This document shows, piece by piece, positions 49,641 through 61,716 of a stretch of 64,000 nt of DNA (positions within the stretch are counted from its first letter, which is position 1; every line of letters begins with the position of its first letter). The notes under the pieces are model-generated. The model had not been told where the DNA came from and made no database searches. It worked only from the letters and a program-made list of their open reading frames with translations. The DNA comes from Mercurialis annua (Eukaryota > Streptophyta > Magnoliopsida > Malpighiales > Euphorbiaceae). The DNA is taken from NCBI RefSeq assembly GCF_937616625.2, contig NC_065570.1, positions 14,642,001 through 14,706,000 on the forward strand. Direction: 5' to 3'. Both the position numbers and the translations under genes were made by a program.

Positions 49641-50064
49641 CAGCAGATTTATCAACATGAACCTTAAAGAGCATACAACCAACTTCTTCAAATGGTATTA
49701 AGCAATAAAATATTCTAGTTGAGACGGTAACTGTCAGCATCTCTGCATCAATAAGTACTTTTTACAGTCTCGACGGAATGACACATCTCTAATCAACCAT
49801 ATTTTTACTTTTTCTTTTCTTCAATACAGACAAGTAAAAAGTTGAATGTAGTTACAGCCCTCTTAAAACGGGGGTATGGCACAAATTTCACATGACCTGC
49901 CATTCCATTTCTTCAATAGTTTACAAGTAGAACCAATAAAAACTGTTAGGATGGCATGAGATGAAACAAATCCTAGAATTGTTAGATAAACATCAGACTA
50001 CAGGCTATGCAAAACAAAGAAAACTCCTGTTGCTAATTGTTAGAGTAACAAGGGTACCTAGGTC
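49641..50064 (-). other. 3' UTR of the bZIP gene (approximate)
   Basis: Unique-looking sequence downstream of the bZIP stop. The end is not determined. Confidence 0.4.
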
Positions 50065-53000
50065 CTACTGACCACCTTGTACAATCTCTGTTTGTTCGGT
50101 CTTCTTTCGGGTGTCATCGCTCAAATGTTGGTCATTCCTGCTATCTTGCTCGGGAATTTCCCCAAGTTTCTCCTGCAAAAAAGCAACCAAATTTTCTTTA
50201 GGAGGCAAAGAATTCAGTTCTTCAAAACACTTGCTACTACCATTAGATCTGCCTCACAACAGCATGCAAACTAATTTGATGTCTCAGCTGTCAGAAAATA
50301 GCATAAGATTATAGCATATCCCATTGAACGCAAAGATTTGACTCGTTGTGTACGGAATCCCAGATTGATTTGTTGACCAGGAAATACTCAAACCAAACTA
50401 AACAATATTAAATTGAAAATGAGAAAAAAAATAATCAAATGTCCTGCTTTGCCAATACACTTTTTGGATTGAATTACGCAGTTTCGGCGGTAATTCTGTG
50501 GTGTGGACAGACTATCGTTAAATGGTAGATTACTAAATCTTCTCTACTATTGACCTACTAAAATAAAATAAAATGCTTAAAAGTCATCTGAATACCACTA
50601 TTGATAAAATCATACATTCTAATTACCATGTTTCTGTGTGCTACAAAGACGGCTAAAGTTACTGGCATACAAGTATGAAAGCTTTGGGGCATGAGCAATC
50701 GCAGTGTTTCAATAAACCTAGATAATATGTTTGAAAGAAGTATGTCAATTTACGATTTCTAAACAAGCACTGTTTAAGAAAATCTAAAGGTCAATTGGGC
50801 ACATCAATTAAATTCCAACTTTGCTAACAGCAATCTCAAATGTATTCCATGTGGTTGTAAATGTGTATAGGCAGTTTGATTCAGTCAGCAGGTTCAGAGG
50901 TAAAAAACACTAATTAAACGAACCAATCAGCAAACTTTTTCAAACTCAACTAGTTTAGAACCATAAATGTAGAGTACTCTTTTGCTTGGTTCAGCATAGC
51001 ATAGGTGATTATGCACACCCCAAAATAATAGCTTTAAAGTCAGTGCCGTGCATAAAGATCCTCAAAATGTTTAATCAACAGCCCACCCACACTGCGCTGC
51101 AAATGAATGCATCTTCAAGCAGAAGTAATTCCTCATTGTTCATAGATCAATCATCAAATTTTCCAAGCTTTAATTCCTTGTTCTGCCAGCAAGTAGACCA
51201 GCTACCTTCCAAGCTTTCTAAGGTGTGTATATAAAATGAGCGACAAGCATGGCCACATTACAAGGATCTTATAGATCAGCTAGTCTAATTTTTAATCTAT
51301 GAGGGGTGTAGGAAAGGTTAGCAACAGAAAGCAGTACAGAAATGAACCAGAGCATCAACGTTAACAAATCAAATCAGGCATTAAAAAAAATCACCTTGAG
51401 AGATGCATTCTCTGCAAGAAGTTGCTCATATTCATTTTTTATCCGGTTTACTTCTGATCTCAAATTGACATTTTCTTCTTTTAAAGCATCGGCTCGCAGG
51501 GCCAGCTCATCACATTCAGCCTGATGCACAAGCACGGATGCCACCCAATGATTCACAAAAAGGCGCGTAGAAGATAGCTACACAGCATAACATTTTGAAG
51601 AATACTGCATTACCTGTTTACGCAACCTAGAACGGCGAGCGGATTCTCTGTTTGATTGCTTTCTCCTTTGTCTCTTTAGCTCTCTTTCATCCTACAGAAT
51701 AAGTGAATCAACAGTAAATTAGTGAATGATCATACAAATAGAAAAGTTCAACTCTCAAAATGACCTTCAAAAGATATGCTTCTGTCATTCAAATTGAATC
51801 TTGCTTCATTTATAGAGATGATAGTAACTACTTTTGACGAAAAGTGACAAATTATTGAGAATAAAAATAATAAACTTTTCATCCTTAATGTAAGGCTTAA
51901 AATAGAACACAGGCTAATTTTTTAAAAGGAATTATAGGGTAAATCTACGATTGCTTAAAGGAAGAAAAGAACAATTTCCATCAAGTCTAATAGCTTGTAG
52001 CCTTGTAAGTAAAATGAATTTGTTATAGTAAATATCAATACTCTTAACTAAGTCTACTGCTCATAATATTAGCAATTTAGCTAGGAACATCAACAGTTCT
52101 CAATTTTGTTACCTTAGATAGAAAGCCTAAATGAAGAATATGTGGAACAATCCATTTATTGTGCCAACTTATGAATCATTTAAAGAACTGAGCCGCGACA
52201 AAAAAATTGCAAAAGTATGCACTATAAGAATAGAAAATGCATAAATGCAGTACCACCTTACAAAATGACATGCAGCTAAAAATACTTTATATAATTAATT
52301 AACCCCTCGCCTAAAGTCGCATGCATTGAAGAGATCTAGAGAAACTATGATCCCAACACATCCTTTTTTTTACTCTAGCATCATATGAAAGCATCACTAA
52401 CAACTTGTAAAAACATTACAATCTCATAAAGCAAGGTAGATGTTACTTCACAATTAAATTGTTAATCAGCAGTAGCACATTATTAGCCATGTGTAAAAGC
52501 TTTAAATTCACAATATTTGGAGTAAATAGACAAAAAAAAAAATGAACAATTCTAATAATTGTTTTTTGAACACTAATATTTTCAATGATTTGAAACCACC
52601 AATGCGTGGAAAAAGATATACCTGAAGCCAAAGCTGTGATTGAACAGCATCCCGTGATCCAGTAGAGACCATCCCTCCTGCAACTTGGCTAGGAGGAACC
52701 TTTCCTCGGATTGAAGGGATAGTAGATGAAGTCGGGGTTCCCCAGTATTCCATTCCAATATTTAAGTTTGTTGTTGGACCAGGTAGCGCTCCTGGGGCAC
52801 CGGTAGCAGGTATTGGCACAATTGCCATAGTCTGGTTCATGATTGTGTTAGGTATACCCTGCCCTCCATTCTGAGGACCATGTGCAGAACCACCATTCTG
52901 AGATGCATCTGCTGTAAAATACAGAGTAAAGAAAAATCTTCATTAATGAAAATGCAATTACTAACATAGCAACTCACTGGTTCTAGAAAATCGTAACAAA

Positions 53001-56000
53001 CAAAACCTTCTAATGAATCTTGCCGTCCACCTGACTTCATTTGCGAGTCCTACAAAGATTAAGAGAATCAAACATCTGGAAATGATTTCATAAAAGTAAG
53101 ATTGGATATTACATATGGCACTGCCTTATTACAATGCTTTTGAATTTTGCTTTCACTAATTTTTCATAAACATTTCTATAAGTGCTTTTAGGAACCATAT
53201 GTATTAATTCTTTTTTCCCAACCCATGGTTTTAAGCAAAACATTTGTCCAAATTAAAAAACTAAAATGCAAAAGCAGGTTCATAAACAAATGCCAAAAGG
53301 ACTGCAGTCATCCTTTTGAAAAGATATTCTGAATGGAGAACGCTTTCAATATCTTGAAGAATGACTGATCGTTTTTATCAATAAAATACAATTCAGGAAT
53401 TTAACAGAGCGATGCTCAAAACCAGCATAGATAGATCGATTACACAGGTTATCACCAAGGTCAGATAACAGTAGGCTAGATAGGATATTTCTTAGTCTTA
53501 TCATTTCCTACCGGCTTAAACACATGCCCAGCATTTCACATGTAGTTTCTTGCCTAGTACAGACAGGGAGAAACAGTTCAGAATAAATAATACTCCCTCC
53601 ATTTCATAAAGATAGGCAAAATAGAATTTGCATAAGAATTAAGAAATAATGGTTAAAGTAGTTATATTTTGTTAACTACCAATAATAACCTTAATTTAAT
53701 TATTTAAATATTTTAAATATTATTAATTTATATTATGGGAAAGGTAATTATTGTGTTGGAATTGTATTTAAATTTTGAAAAAATAAGTTTGTTATTAATT
53801 TTTATATTGTATAAAGTGATAATTAATGATTTATAGAATATAACAAAAGTGGTTGAAATTAACGAAGGTTAATATTGGTATTTCATGTTGATTATTCAAA
53901 TTCATATGGCAACTTTGCCTATATTTTAGGACGCCCATAATAGCCATTTTGCCTATCTTTGTGGGACGAAGGGAGTAATTTTGTCACTCATGTCTGTGGA
54001 GAAGTGCATCATACATGTAATGAACAAAAAATATTTATTTTATGTTGCGTGATTATATGAGAGAAGTCACAGGAAATAATCGTGCTGCAAGGCAACCAAA
54101 ATGGGAATACATGTGGTACCCAGCAATTCAGAAGTTATATTAGTAACTGGCCTAGAGACCTTTTCCAGACATATTCCTGAACTAGTTGGTAAATTATAAA
54201 TACCATTTTCCTCAATTTTACCCAGCTTAAAGCCCTAATCTTTAGAAAAATCTGAAGTCACTATACCTTGAGCACTTTCCCCGCCCACATCATTCTTGGT
54301 ATGTCCCTCACTTATCTCCCAAAACTTCAGTGCGCTCACCATCTGGGTGCAGTGCGCGCATCACTAAACCATCTCCAACTCTTTTAACTGTTTCTCAGGC
54401 CATTTCCATTTCCTTTCAGACATATATTCTGTGTGCTCATTATGTCAAGAAATTTCAACTTGTCTAACCACGCATTGACTTCTAGTTCTAACTACACTGT
54501 AAATCAGCATATACAAGAATTGGTTCTACTTCCAATCAGTAACAACTATGACCATTGACTAATCCATTTGTTCCTTGGTGAGAAAAATCAATGACAGTAA
54601 AGAACATTTAGAAAAGAAGCTAACATGGACTCTTGACAAAATTTCTTGTTCAAACAGCAATAAAATGACCAAACTACTCCACAAGTAATAAACGTCATGA
54701 AACTAAGCTAATAAACGAAAACATAACGAAAAAGTTCCTAGCAGAATTAAGGGACTATTATGAGTAAGGAAATATTATTAAACTACAAAATCCACATTTA
54801 AAGCGACCGATGAAAAAAACAAGGACAGAAGCTTGAATTTATATTATATAAAATAAATGCAGCAGCATTGTTCTTACATTCTGAGAATTTGCATCACTTC
54901 CTTCACTTGTGCCTTCACTTGTACTCTCGGCACTGCATATTCAAGAGTGATTCCTAAATCATTAACTGTATTTGGTTATATTACTACCGCAAAACAACAC
55001 AAAATAAAAATGTATTCATAACCACTATATGTAACAATCAGAAGTTGTAATAGTAAGAAAAATTACAAAAAGGCACAAATCTGCAAGTATGTGCAGTTTG
55101 ATCCTCTCTACTCATCGGTACCATAAACACTACAAATAGACAACTTTAAAAGATAGCAAACAAAGGAGAGCATAAACTATTTCAGTATCTTGAAGTGTAC
55201 TTTTACTGGTCCAACTACCCGGCCTACCCATCGAAAACCATTTTTTGGCTTGGGCATTAAAACAAATCCAATCAGTCTGGCAGCCTAGCTAAATCCTTTT
55301 TTTTTTGCATTAAAGTGAATTCCATATGTACGACATAGATTTTAGTAAAAACATTTTTAATTTGTAAAGATATTCTTTTACATATGAAAACAGGGTATAG
55401 GTAATGGGCTTTCAGACACAAGCCTGATGACTCTCGCATTCAGTTGGATCTGGCCGCGTCACCTGTTAGCATTTTGGTAATACATTTATATATAAATGAT
55501 AGTGAAAACTCTGGCTAAAGTAAGTAGCTTTAGTCCTGACCAATCTTTATGGTTACATATGCTAAACTACCCTCCTTGGTTCAGTTGGATTCATCAAAAA
55601 GTTCATACAACAAGAAATGCTATAACCGCCTACCAACATATAGTATAATAATAATATTACCTTTTAGAATAAGCTCCATTGGCAGATGCTCCAGATGTTT
55701 TACCAGGCTCATTAATCTTCCCCGTAATCATGTTTAAACTGCCCAAACTCCCTTTGGATCTTTTAATGGGCAATTTTTCCTTCACATCGGATGGCTTCCC
55801 ATCTGTCTCTGCATGACCAGGAGTATATCCCTACACCATATTACTTAAAATTAATTTCTACAAAGGCGTATGCACAAAGATAAGTCCTGAGTAGCAGAAC
55901 TCACAGATGCCTCAGCGATACCATTTGGAGAAGGCATTGCAAAGGGACTAAAGGGATAAGATCCCTACATGGCATTGGAAAAAGGTTATATTTGGGCGCA

Positions 56001-57414
56001 ATCCAAAATTTGAAGATAATGAAACAAATTTAAAGGCTTGAAAAAGAAACAAGATACCGGAGGAATAGATGGATGAGCGTATATACCACCATGGGGATAC
56101 ATGGCAACATATGGATGCGGAGGGGTACCATAGGGAGGCATAATATGCTGCAATTAAAAAATGTGTATTAATACTATGTAAAATTACTGAACAGGCGGAA
56201 CAAGAACAAAGAAATGAGAACTGTCAAATAACCAATTCACCCAAAATCTCAATTTGTTAAGTAGGACTCCGACATTTATTATATCGTTATCTTTAACACA
56301 CCCACATACGTGAATGCCCATTATTGGAACATGAACAAATACAAAATTATTTTATTTTGAACATTTAATTAATCGAATGGGGGTTGTCAATGATCAAACT
56401 CCACCAAACCTTTCGACCATAGAAGCTCTCAAATAAATAATTCACCTAAAATTTTAAGCTTTTAGGTGAGGTTCCAACATTATTATGTATAATTCCTATA
56501 ATCAGAACCAAAATTGAAAGAGTTTAAGCACTTGAAAATTGCAATAAGAAGAGCACCACATTAAATAACTACCAAAGCAAGATGAGACTAACACAATATT
56601 ATGCAACCTACGGTACCTTCTTTCGACAAGAGCATCTAGGAAATTTCATGAGTATGTTAAGTCAGAATTAAACTTAAAACATTACATATCAAAGATCAAA
56701 CCATGGAAAAACTAAGAATTTTAGATATAAAGCACATGTTAGAGTAATATAAAGTTGCACATACAAAGGAAAATGTGCTAATTCAATGGCATTTTCAAAT
56801 GATTATCTAAAAAAAATATAAAATAAAATGATTCTCAACTAGTGCTCAATTACCACCTTTATTATGAAAAGAAAAGAAAAGAAATAGCATATTTAGTATA
56901 AAATATTAAATCAAATTAAGCAATTTCACATGCTTACATGCATTAGATTCACTGAGGATTAATGCATAAATCTTAAGCTGCAATTCAAAGTTCTGAGTAC
57001 CTGAACCCCCCACATATATGGGTGAGCTTGAGGGCTCGAAGCCAAGAATCCATGCGGAGGTATATGAGAATATGTCTGTTAAAGAAAGAATCAGAGAGTA
57101 TAATAAATCCAGTCGTACTTCTTCATTATTTTTCTAGCCAAAAAAAAGTAAAATTATTTACAGAACCTGAAATCCTGTCCAGTCAGGATTTACAGTTGCA
57201 GTGCTGGTGGTTGAAGGTTGCTCCTGAAAAGAACAAAACTAAAGCTGTTCACCGCGGGCAGGCAAAGTTTACATACATTACAAAAGTAATGCAATTTCAA
57301 AAAAGAAAAAGAAAAAAAAAACACACACAAGTAGACCTGCGCGGTGGTAGCAGCAGGAGGTGGGGTCTTAGCCTCTTTCTCTTTAGGTGTTTTATCAATC
57401 TCACTGCTTCCCAT
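50065..57414 (-). CDS. bZIP16: Group G bZIP transcription factor (bZIP16/bZIP68/GBF type)
   Basis: Twelve coding exons on the minus strand: 57414-57337, 57223-57167, 57075-57001, 56147-56058, 55964-55905, 55830-55661, 54932-54878, 53049-53007, 52911-52622, 51691-51614, 51520-51395 and 50172-50065 (TAG). They total 1230 nt, 409 aa, with GT-AG introns and closed phases. The protein should bind G-box (CACGTG) promoters in the nucleus and act in light and hormone responses, as known for this family. Residues 1-120 form the Pro-rich regulatory region ([54 protein letters not shown]). Next come [20 protein letters not shown] and a Ser/Asn-rich stretch. The basic region is at about 307-332 ([20 protein letters not shown], with N320 and R329). 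The leucine zipper is at 333-374, with Cys335 matching the redox-sensitive Cys known in Arabidopsis bZIP16. bZIP68 is the alternative ortholog. No defects seen. Confidence 0.93.
53593..53975. mobile_element. Stowaway-type MITE (Tc1/mariner) in bZIP intron
   Basis: Ends CTCCCTCCATTTCATAAAGA and, in inverse, CTCCCTTCGTCCCACAAAGA are Stowaway termini, with the following TAGGCAAAAT.G also mirrored. TA dinucleotides flank it (53591-53592 and 53976-53977). It is 383 bp, AT-rich and non-coding, in the 1.8-kb intron between coding exons 7 and 8. Confidence 0.9.
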
Positions 57415-57847
57415 TGTAATCAAAATTACGGAATTTTAAATAATACCTTCAACCATCCTACACACACAGTGTTACCAAATCCACATTATAACCTACATAA
57501 CATAATATAAACAATACCAGAAGTATCACAGTTACACAATAATTTGACCTGGAGAACACAAAAACCCTAATTATGCATAAAATCATTAAAAATAAGCATA
57601 GCTGAAAATTGAGGAAAAAGAAAAATGACCAATTTAGAACATTTATACGGGCAAATCGAATCTTGATCCGGTGCAGAAGAGAGGAATCCAACCAACAGAT
57701 GAAAAAGTGCTCCAATGGAGGGTTAATTGTGCATTTTGAGAGATCAGAAATTAGGGTTTGCGTTTGATGAAGTTAGATTTTGCCGTGGGTCTGTCGTACT
57801 GTAGTCGCTGGAGCGGAGAAAAAACAAATCAATTTACAATCTTATTT
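57415..57847 (-). promoter_or_regulatory. 5' UTR and proximal promoter of the bZIP gene (approximate)
   Basis: Directly upstream of the ATG at 57414. AAACCCTA-type motifs (in inverse TTAGGGTTT at about 57750 and ACCCTAA at about 57565) resemble telo-box elements of plant promoters. The transcription start is not determined. The region ends at the target duplication of a MITE at 57839-57847, only about 430 bp from the start codon. Confidence 0.45.
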
Positions 57848-58724
57848 GGCCAAACACATATTTGGGTCCCTGCACTATCATTTTTTTCCAACTTAAGTCC
57901 CTGAACTATAAAACATTTAAAATAAGTCCCTGCACTATTAAAAGTCTCTGATTTAAGTCCCTCCGTGTCATTCCGTTAGAGAGTGAGATACAAACGCTTG
58001 ACTCTGAGATTGGTTGTAGTTAAAATTTATGAAATTAAAATTTTGAGTCCCTACACTATAATTTTTTTGCCATTTGAGTCCTTGCACTATAATTTTTTTG
58101 CCATTTGAGTCCTTGCACTATAAATCTAACTTAAATTTTTAATTACTCAAAATTGATTAATTCAAAATAAATTTATTTATTTAAATTAAAATAAATATTT
58201 TTAAAAATATGATATTTTAAAGATTGCGAGGTAGACGAACTGTTTTTTAATATATTTAATTTTTTATAAAAATAAAAAATTAATTATATAAAATAAAAAA
58301 TTATTTTTATTTAATTAAATTAATAAATTTTAAATAATTAAAATTTTAAATTAAAATGAATTTTTTTTATTAATGGTCGGAGATGATTCTAGCTTTGGAA
58401 ATGCTAAAAAAAATTAATAACATTAAAAAATAAAATAAAATAAAAATTTTATTAATATTATTTAAATTATGTGATAGAAAGACTTAAAATTGATGTTTCT
58501 AATAGTGTAAGGACCCAATTTGGAAAAAAATGATAGTGCAGAGACCAAAATAGCATTTTTGATATATAATTGTTAACGTCATCCACATTCCGTTAACTTG
58601 CGCAATGATAGGGACTTAAAATAGATGTTTTTGATAGTGTAGGGACTTATTTTAAACGTTTTATAGTTCAGGGACTTAAATTGGAAAAGAGTAATAGTGC
58701 AGGGACCTAAATATGTGTTTGGCC
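57848..58724. mobile_element. Mutator-like MITE with perfect 9-bp target duplication
   Basis: Long TIRs: the left end GGCCAAACACATATTTGGGT, then CCCTGCACTATC, is mirrored by the right end in inverse (GGCCAAACACATATTTAGGT). Inner repeats of the phrase AAGTCCCTGAACTATAAAAC follow on both sides. ATCTTATTT lies on both flanks (57839-57847 and 58725-58733). The 877-bp AT-rich body has no transposase. Confidence 0.92.
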
Positions 58725-58918
58725 ATCTTATTTGTCTTTCCGGCATATACATCTTATTTTTAGGCGACTTATGATTATTTTATTTTTCTTAAAAAATAGT
58801 AATATAATTCATCTCACCATAAAATAAACTAAATTTTAAAAATAAATCGGATAAACTATGATTATGTAAAATTAATGATAATAAAAAAATGTGTTATTGT
58901 TATGTTTACATTTTTTTT

Positions 58919-59206
58919 GGCTAAATGTTGTAAAAAGGCCAAACCTTTCACAAAAGTTTCACAAAAATGCTGACCTTTCAATTTTGTCGATTTTGGCCAA
59001 AAACTGATTATTTGGTTTCACAAAAGTCCTGACCTTTCAATATTTGGCATGGCACATAGACGTCACATAGGCAAATTGAAATCAAATTGAGAGTTGGCCA
59101 CAATTGAAACCAAATAATTTGTTTTTGGCCAAAATTGACAAAATTGAAAGGTCAGAACTTTTGTGAAACTTTTATAAAAGGTTTGGCCTTTTTACGACAT
59201 TTGACT
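58919..59206. mobile_element. Palindromic MITE
   Basis: The left half (GGCTAAATGTTGTAAAAAGGCCAAACCTTTC..) and the right half (in inverse GTCAAATGTCGTAAAAAGGCCAAACC..) are near-complementary for about 80 bp, including TGACCTTTCAATTTTGTC. Runs of T (about 9) flank both ends, possibly the target duplication. No coding content. Confidence 0.7.
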
Positions 59207-59934
59207 TTTTTTTTTTGCCAAAACTAAAATATGATTAGATAATGGAGCCATTTTTGATTGGATTTGAAAGTATATTTTTCAAAAATCAACAACTTTTTGG
59301 ATTAAAGTTAGAACTGTTTATGGGCTTGGATTCCGTCCAAACTCGGTTATTAGGGTCGGGGTTGGACAATAATTTTACGTTCCAAATCCGGTCTGAGCCC
59401 GACCCCGAAAAAACCTACTACTTAATGGGCAGACTCGGATTTTCATTTTTAAAAAATTTACATGTAAATGTGTTTGAGCGCAAAAATATAGTGTTAGGCC
59501 TGATTTGGATAGAAAATGTAAAGTCCGGATCGGACTTGGTTTTATATAAAAAATTGAAAATCTCGGTCCATGAACAGGTATAATTAAAGTAGAAATTAAA
59601 GTGAAATAAATTTAATTTTCTTTGATATATACTAAAATATATTTTTTTTAATTTTAATAAGAAAGTAAAAAAATAAAACATATCAAATTATGAATCAAAT
59701 GTAGATAAATAATAGTAAAAGATATAATTCAACTATTTGCACACTCCTAAATATGCATAAACAATTTTAAAGAAAATTAAGGTTAGATTCTTCAGCCAAT
59801 TGTTGAAAACGAGTGAAGAAACCTCTAAATAGGGGTGAGCAAACGGTTAAAACCGAATAATCGAACCGAATCAAATTGAATTAATCAAACTGAAATATAA
59901 TTTAAAAATACGGTTCGGTTGCACACTCCTAAAT
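59207..59934. other. Intergenic with small hAT-like fragment
   Basis: The ORF at 59242-59583 (113 codons) has no recognised domain and reads over phrases such as TTGGATTCCGTCCAAACTCGG, seen in plant MITEs. At 59833-59918 GGGTGAGCAAACGGTTAAAACC and CGGTTCGG motifs suggest a hAT-like relic. A 16-bp direct repeat TTGCACACTCCTAAAT lies at 59737-59752 and 59919-59934. Confidence 0.4.
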
Positions 59935-60985
59935 CTTTAATGCGAAAATCACTGCCGCTATTTCTAGATCATGTGTTGGATAATTAACTTCATGCTTTTT
60001 CAACTGGCGAGAAGCATATGCTATAACTCGTCCATGTTGCATTAGTACACATCCTAACCTGATTCTAAAAGCATCACAAATAGACTGTAAGTCCATCACT
60101 ACCTTCTGGTAATGCCAGAACTAGAGTTGTTATCAAACACTCCTTCAACTTCTGAAAACTTGCTTCACATTGATCAGTCTAGACAAACTTCGTACTTTTC
60201 TGAGTTGGCTTGGTTAATGGTGCAGACAGTTTAGAGAAGTCTTGCACAAATCGTCTATAATAACCGGCTAATCCTAAAAACGACGAATTTCTGTCACAAA
60301 ACTTGGTCTCTTCCAATCCATCACTGCTTCAATCTTTTTAGGATCAACCTTAATCCCACTTTGAGATACAACATGTCCTACAAATGCTACTTCTTCTAAC
60401 CAGAATTCACATTTTGAGAACTTAGCATAAAGCTGATGATCTCTCAAAGTTTGTAACACAATCCTTAAGTGTTGCGCACACTCCTCCTCCTTGCGTGAAT
60501 AGATTAAGATGTCATCAATGAACATTATCACGAATTAATCTAGAAACAGTTTAAATATCCGATTTATCAAATTCATGAAAGCTGCTGGTGCATTCGTCAA
60601 TCCAAACGACATCACCAGAAATTCATAATGACCATATCTCGTCCTGAATGTAGTCTTTGGTATATCATCACTTTTGATCTTCAACTAATGATAACCAGAC
60701 CTTAAATTAATCTTTGAAAAGTACCTCGCTCCTTGAAATTGATCGAATAAATCGTCAATTCTGGGTAAAGGATACTTATTCTTGATTGTAACCTTATTGA
60801 GTTCTCGGTAATCTATACAGAGTCTCATTTTTCCATCTTTCTTCTTTACGAACAATACCGGTGCACCCCAAGGTGATACACTTCGTCGAATGAATGCATG
60901 ATTAATTAATTCTCCCAATTGATCTTTCAACTCCTTCAGTTCTGCTGGTGCCATCTGATACGGAGGTATCAATATTGGACTTATA
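59935..60985 (-). pseudogene. Tekay/Del-type gypsy reverse transcriptase and RNase H
   Basis: Read right to left: [59 protein letters not shown] and [21 protein letters not shown] (60972-60688), then a stop or shift. It continues with [20 protein letters not shown], the catalytic FIDDILIYS (about 60527-60500), [17 protein letters not shown] and [18 protein letters not shown]. The RNase H segment [23 protein letters not shown] ends exactly at the cut at 59935. Several stops (for example about 60690 and 60538) make it a pseudogene. Confidence 0.9.
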
Positions 60986-61009
60986 CCAGGAACTAGATCA
61001 ATACAGATT

Positions 61010-61440
61010 CAATCTCTCGATCTGATGGTAATCCATGTAACTCTTCTGGAAAAACATCAGAATATTGCGACACCGCCGGTATATTATGCACACTACCACT
61101 TCCTTCTGAACATCTCGTACTAAAGCTATAAATCCTTGGCATCCATTACTTATCATCTTTCTCGCTTTCAAAGCCGAGATTAAACTCTTTGAGGTTTCTA
61201 ACTTCTCACCCTAAATAGAGCTTAGTTCGGTTCCAGGTGTATGGAACGTCACTATCTTCTTTTGACAATCCACTTTCACATAATGTTGCGCTAACCAATC
61301 CATTCTTGATACAACATCAAACTCCAAAACGTCGAGCAACAACAAATCCGCAAACATCTCTTTTCCTCCAATCAACACAGGACACGACAGACAAACTAGA
61401 TTAACATCTATGCTCTACCCTACAGGTGTAGCTACTACTA
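61010..61440 (-). pseudogene. Gypsy aspartic protease region (Tekay/Del type)
   Basis: Minus-strand frames give CPVLIGGKEMFADLLLLDVL, then DVVSRMDWLAQHYVKVDC and KKIVTFHTPG, the usual sequence after the protease active site in chromoviruses. The D-S/T-G motif itself is not visible, and gag is missing between here and the primer site. Confidence 0.7.
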
Positions 61441-61700
61441 ATCATATAAACTAATCATCACTTATCCTAACAAGCATACAGACTCACTCCTAAAGGAAAG
61501 CTGTTTGAAAATAAAAGATGACGAAACAATGACATGACCGAAATCCTATGTGTTTCAGTAGACTTCTATACGTACTCATCAATTCTTAGGTTAACCTAGT
61601 GACATGGTACCTAGGAATCGACAAACATCAATCACATATGAGTAATTCCCTAGGCCATTACTTTGATATCAACTTAACAATGCCCCACTTTTCGACCATT
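61441..61700. other. Remnant between protease and primer site
   Basis: No gag signature. Because the protease and the primer site are only about 260 bp apart, most of the gag region has been deleted. Confidence 0.5.
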
Positions 61701-61712
61701 GCGCCGATACCA
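61701..61712 (-). other. Primer binding site of the minus-strand gypsy element
   Basis: The minus strand reads TGGTATCGGCGC, close to the initiator-Met type TGGTATCAGAGC, five bases inside the LTR edge. Confidence 0.6.
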
Positions 61713-61716
61713 CCTA

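Noticed and set aside
57022..57510. 162-codon plus-strand ORF
   Set aside because: Antisense to bZIP exons 1-3 and their introns; no recognisable protein.
59242..59583. 113-codon plus-strand ORF
   Set aside because: Composition and phrases match repeat-derived sequence; no conserved motif.
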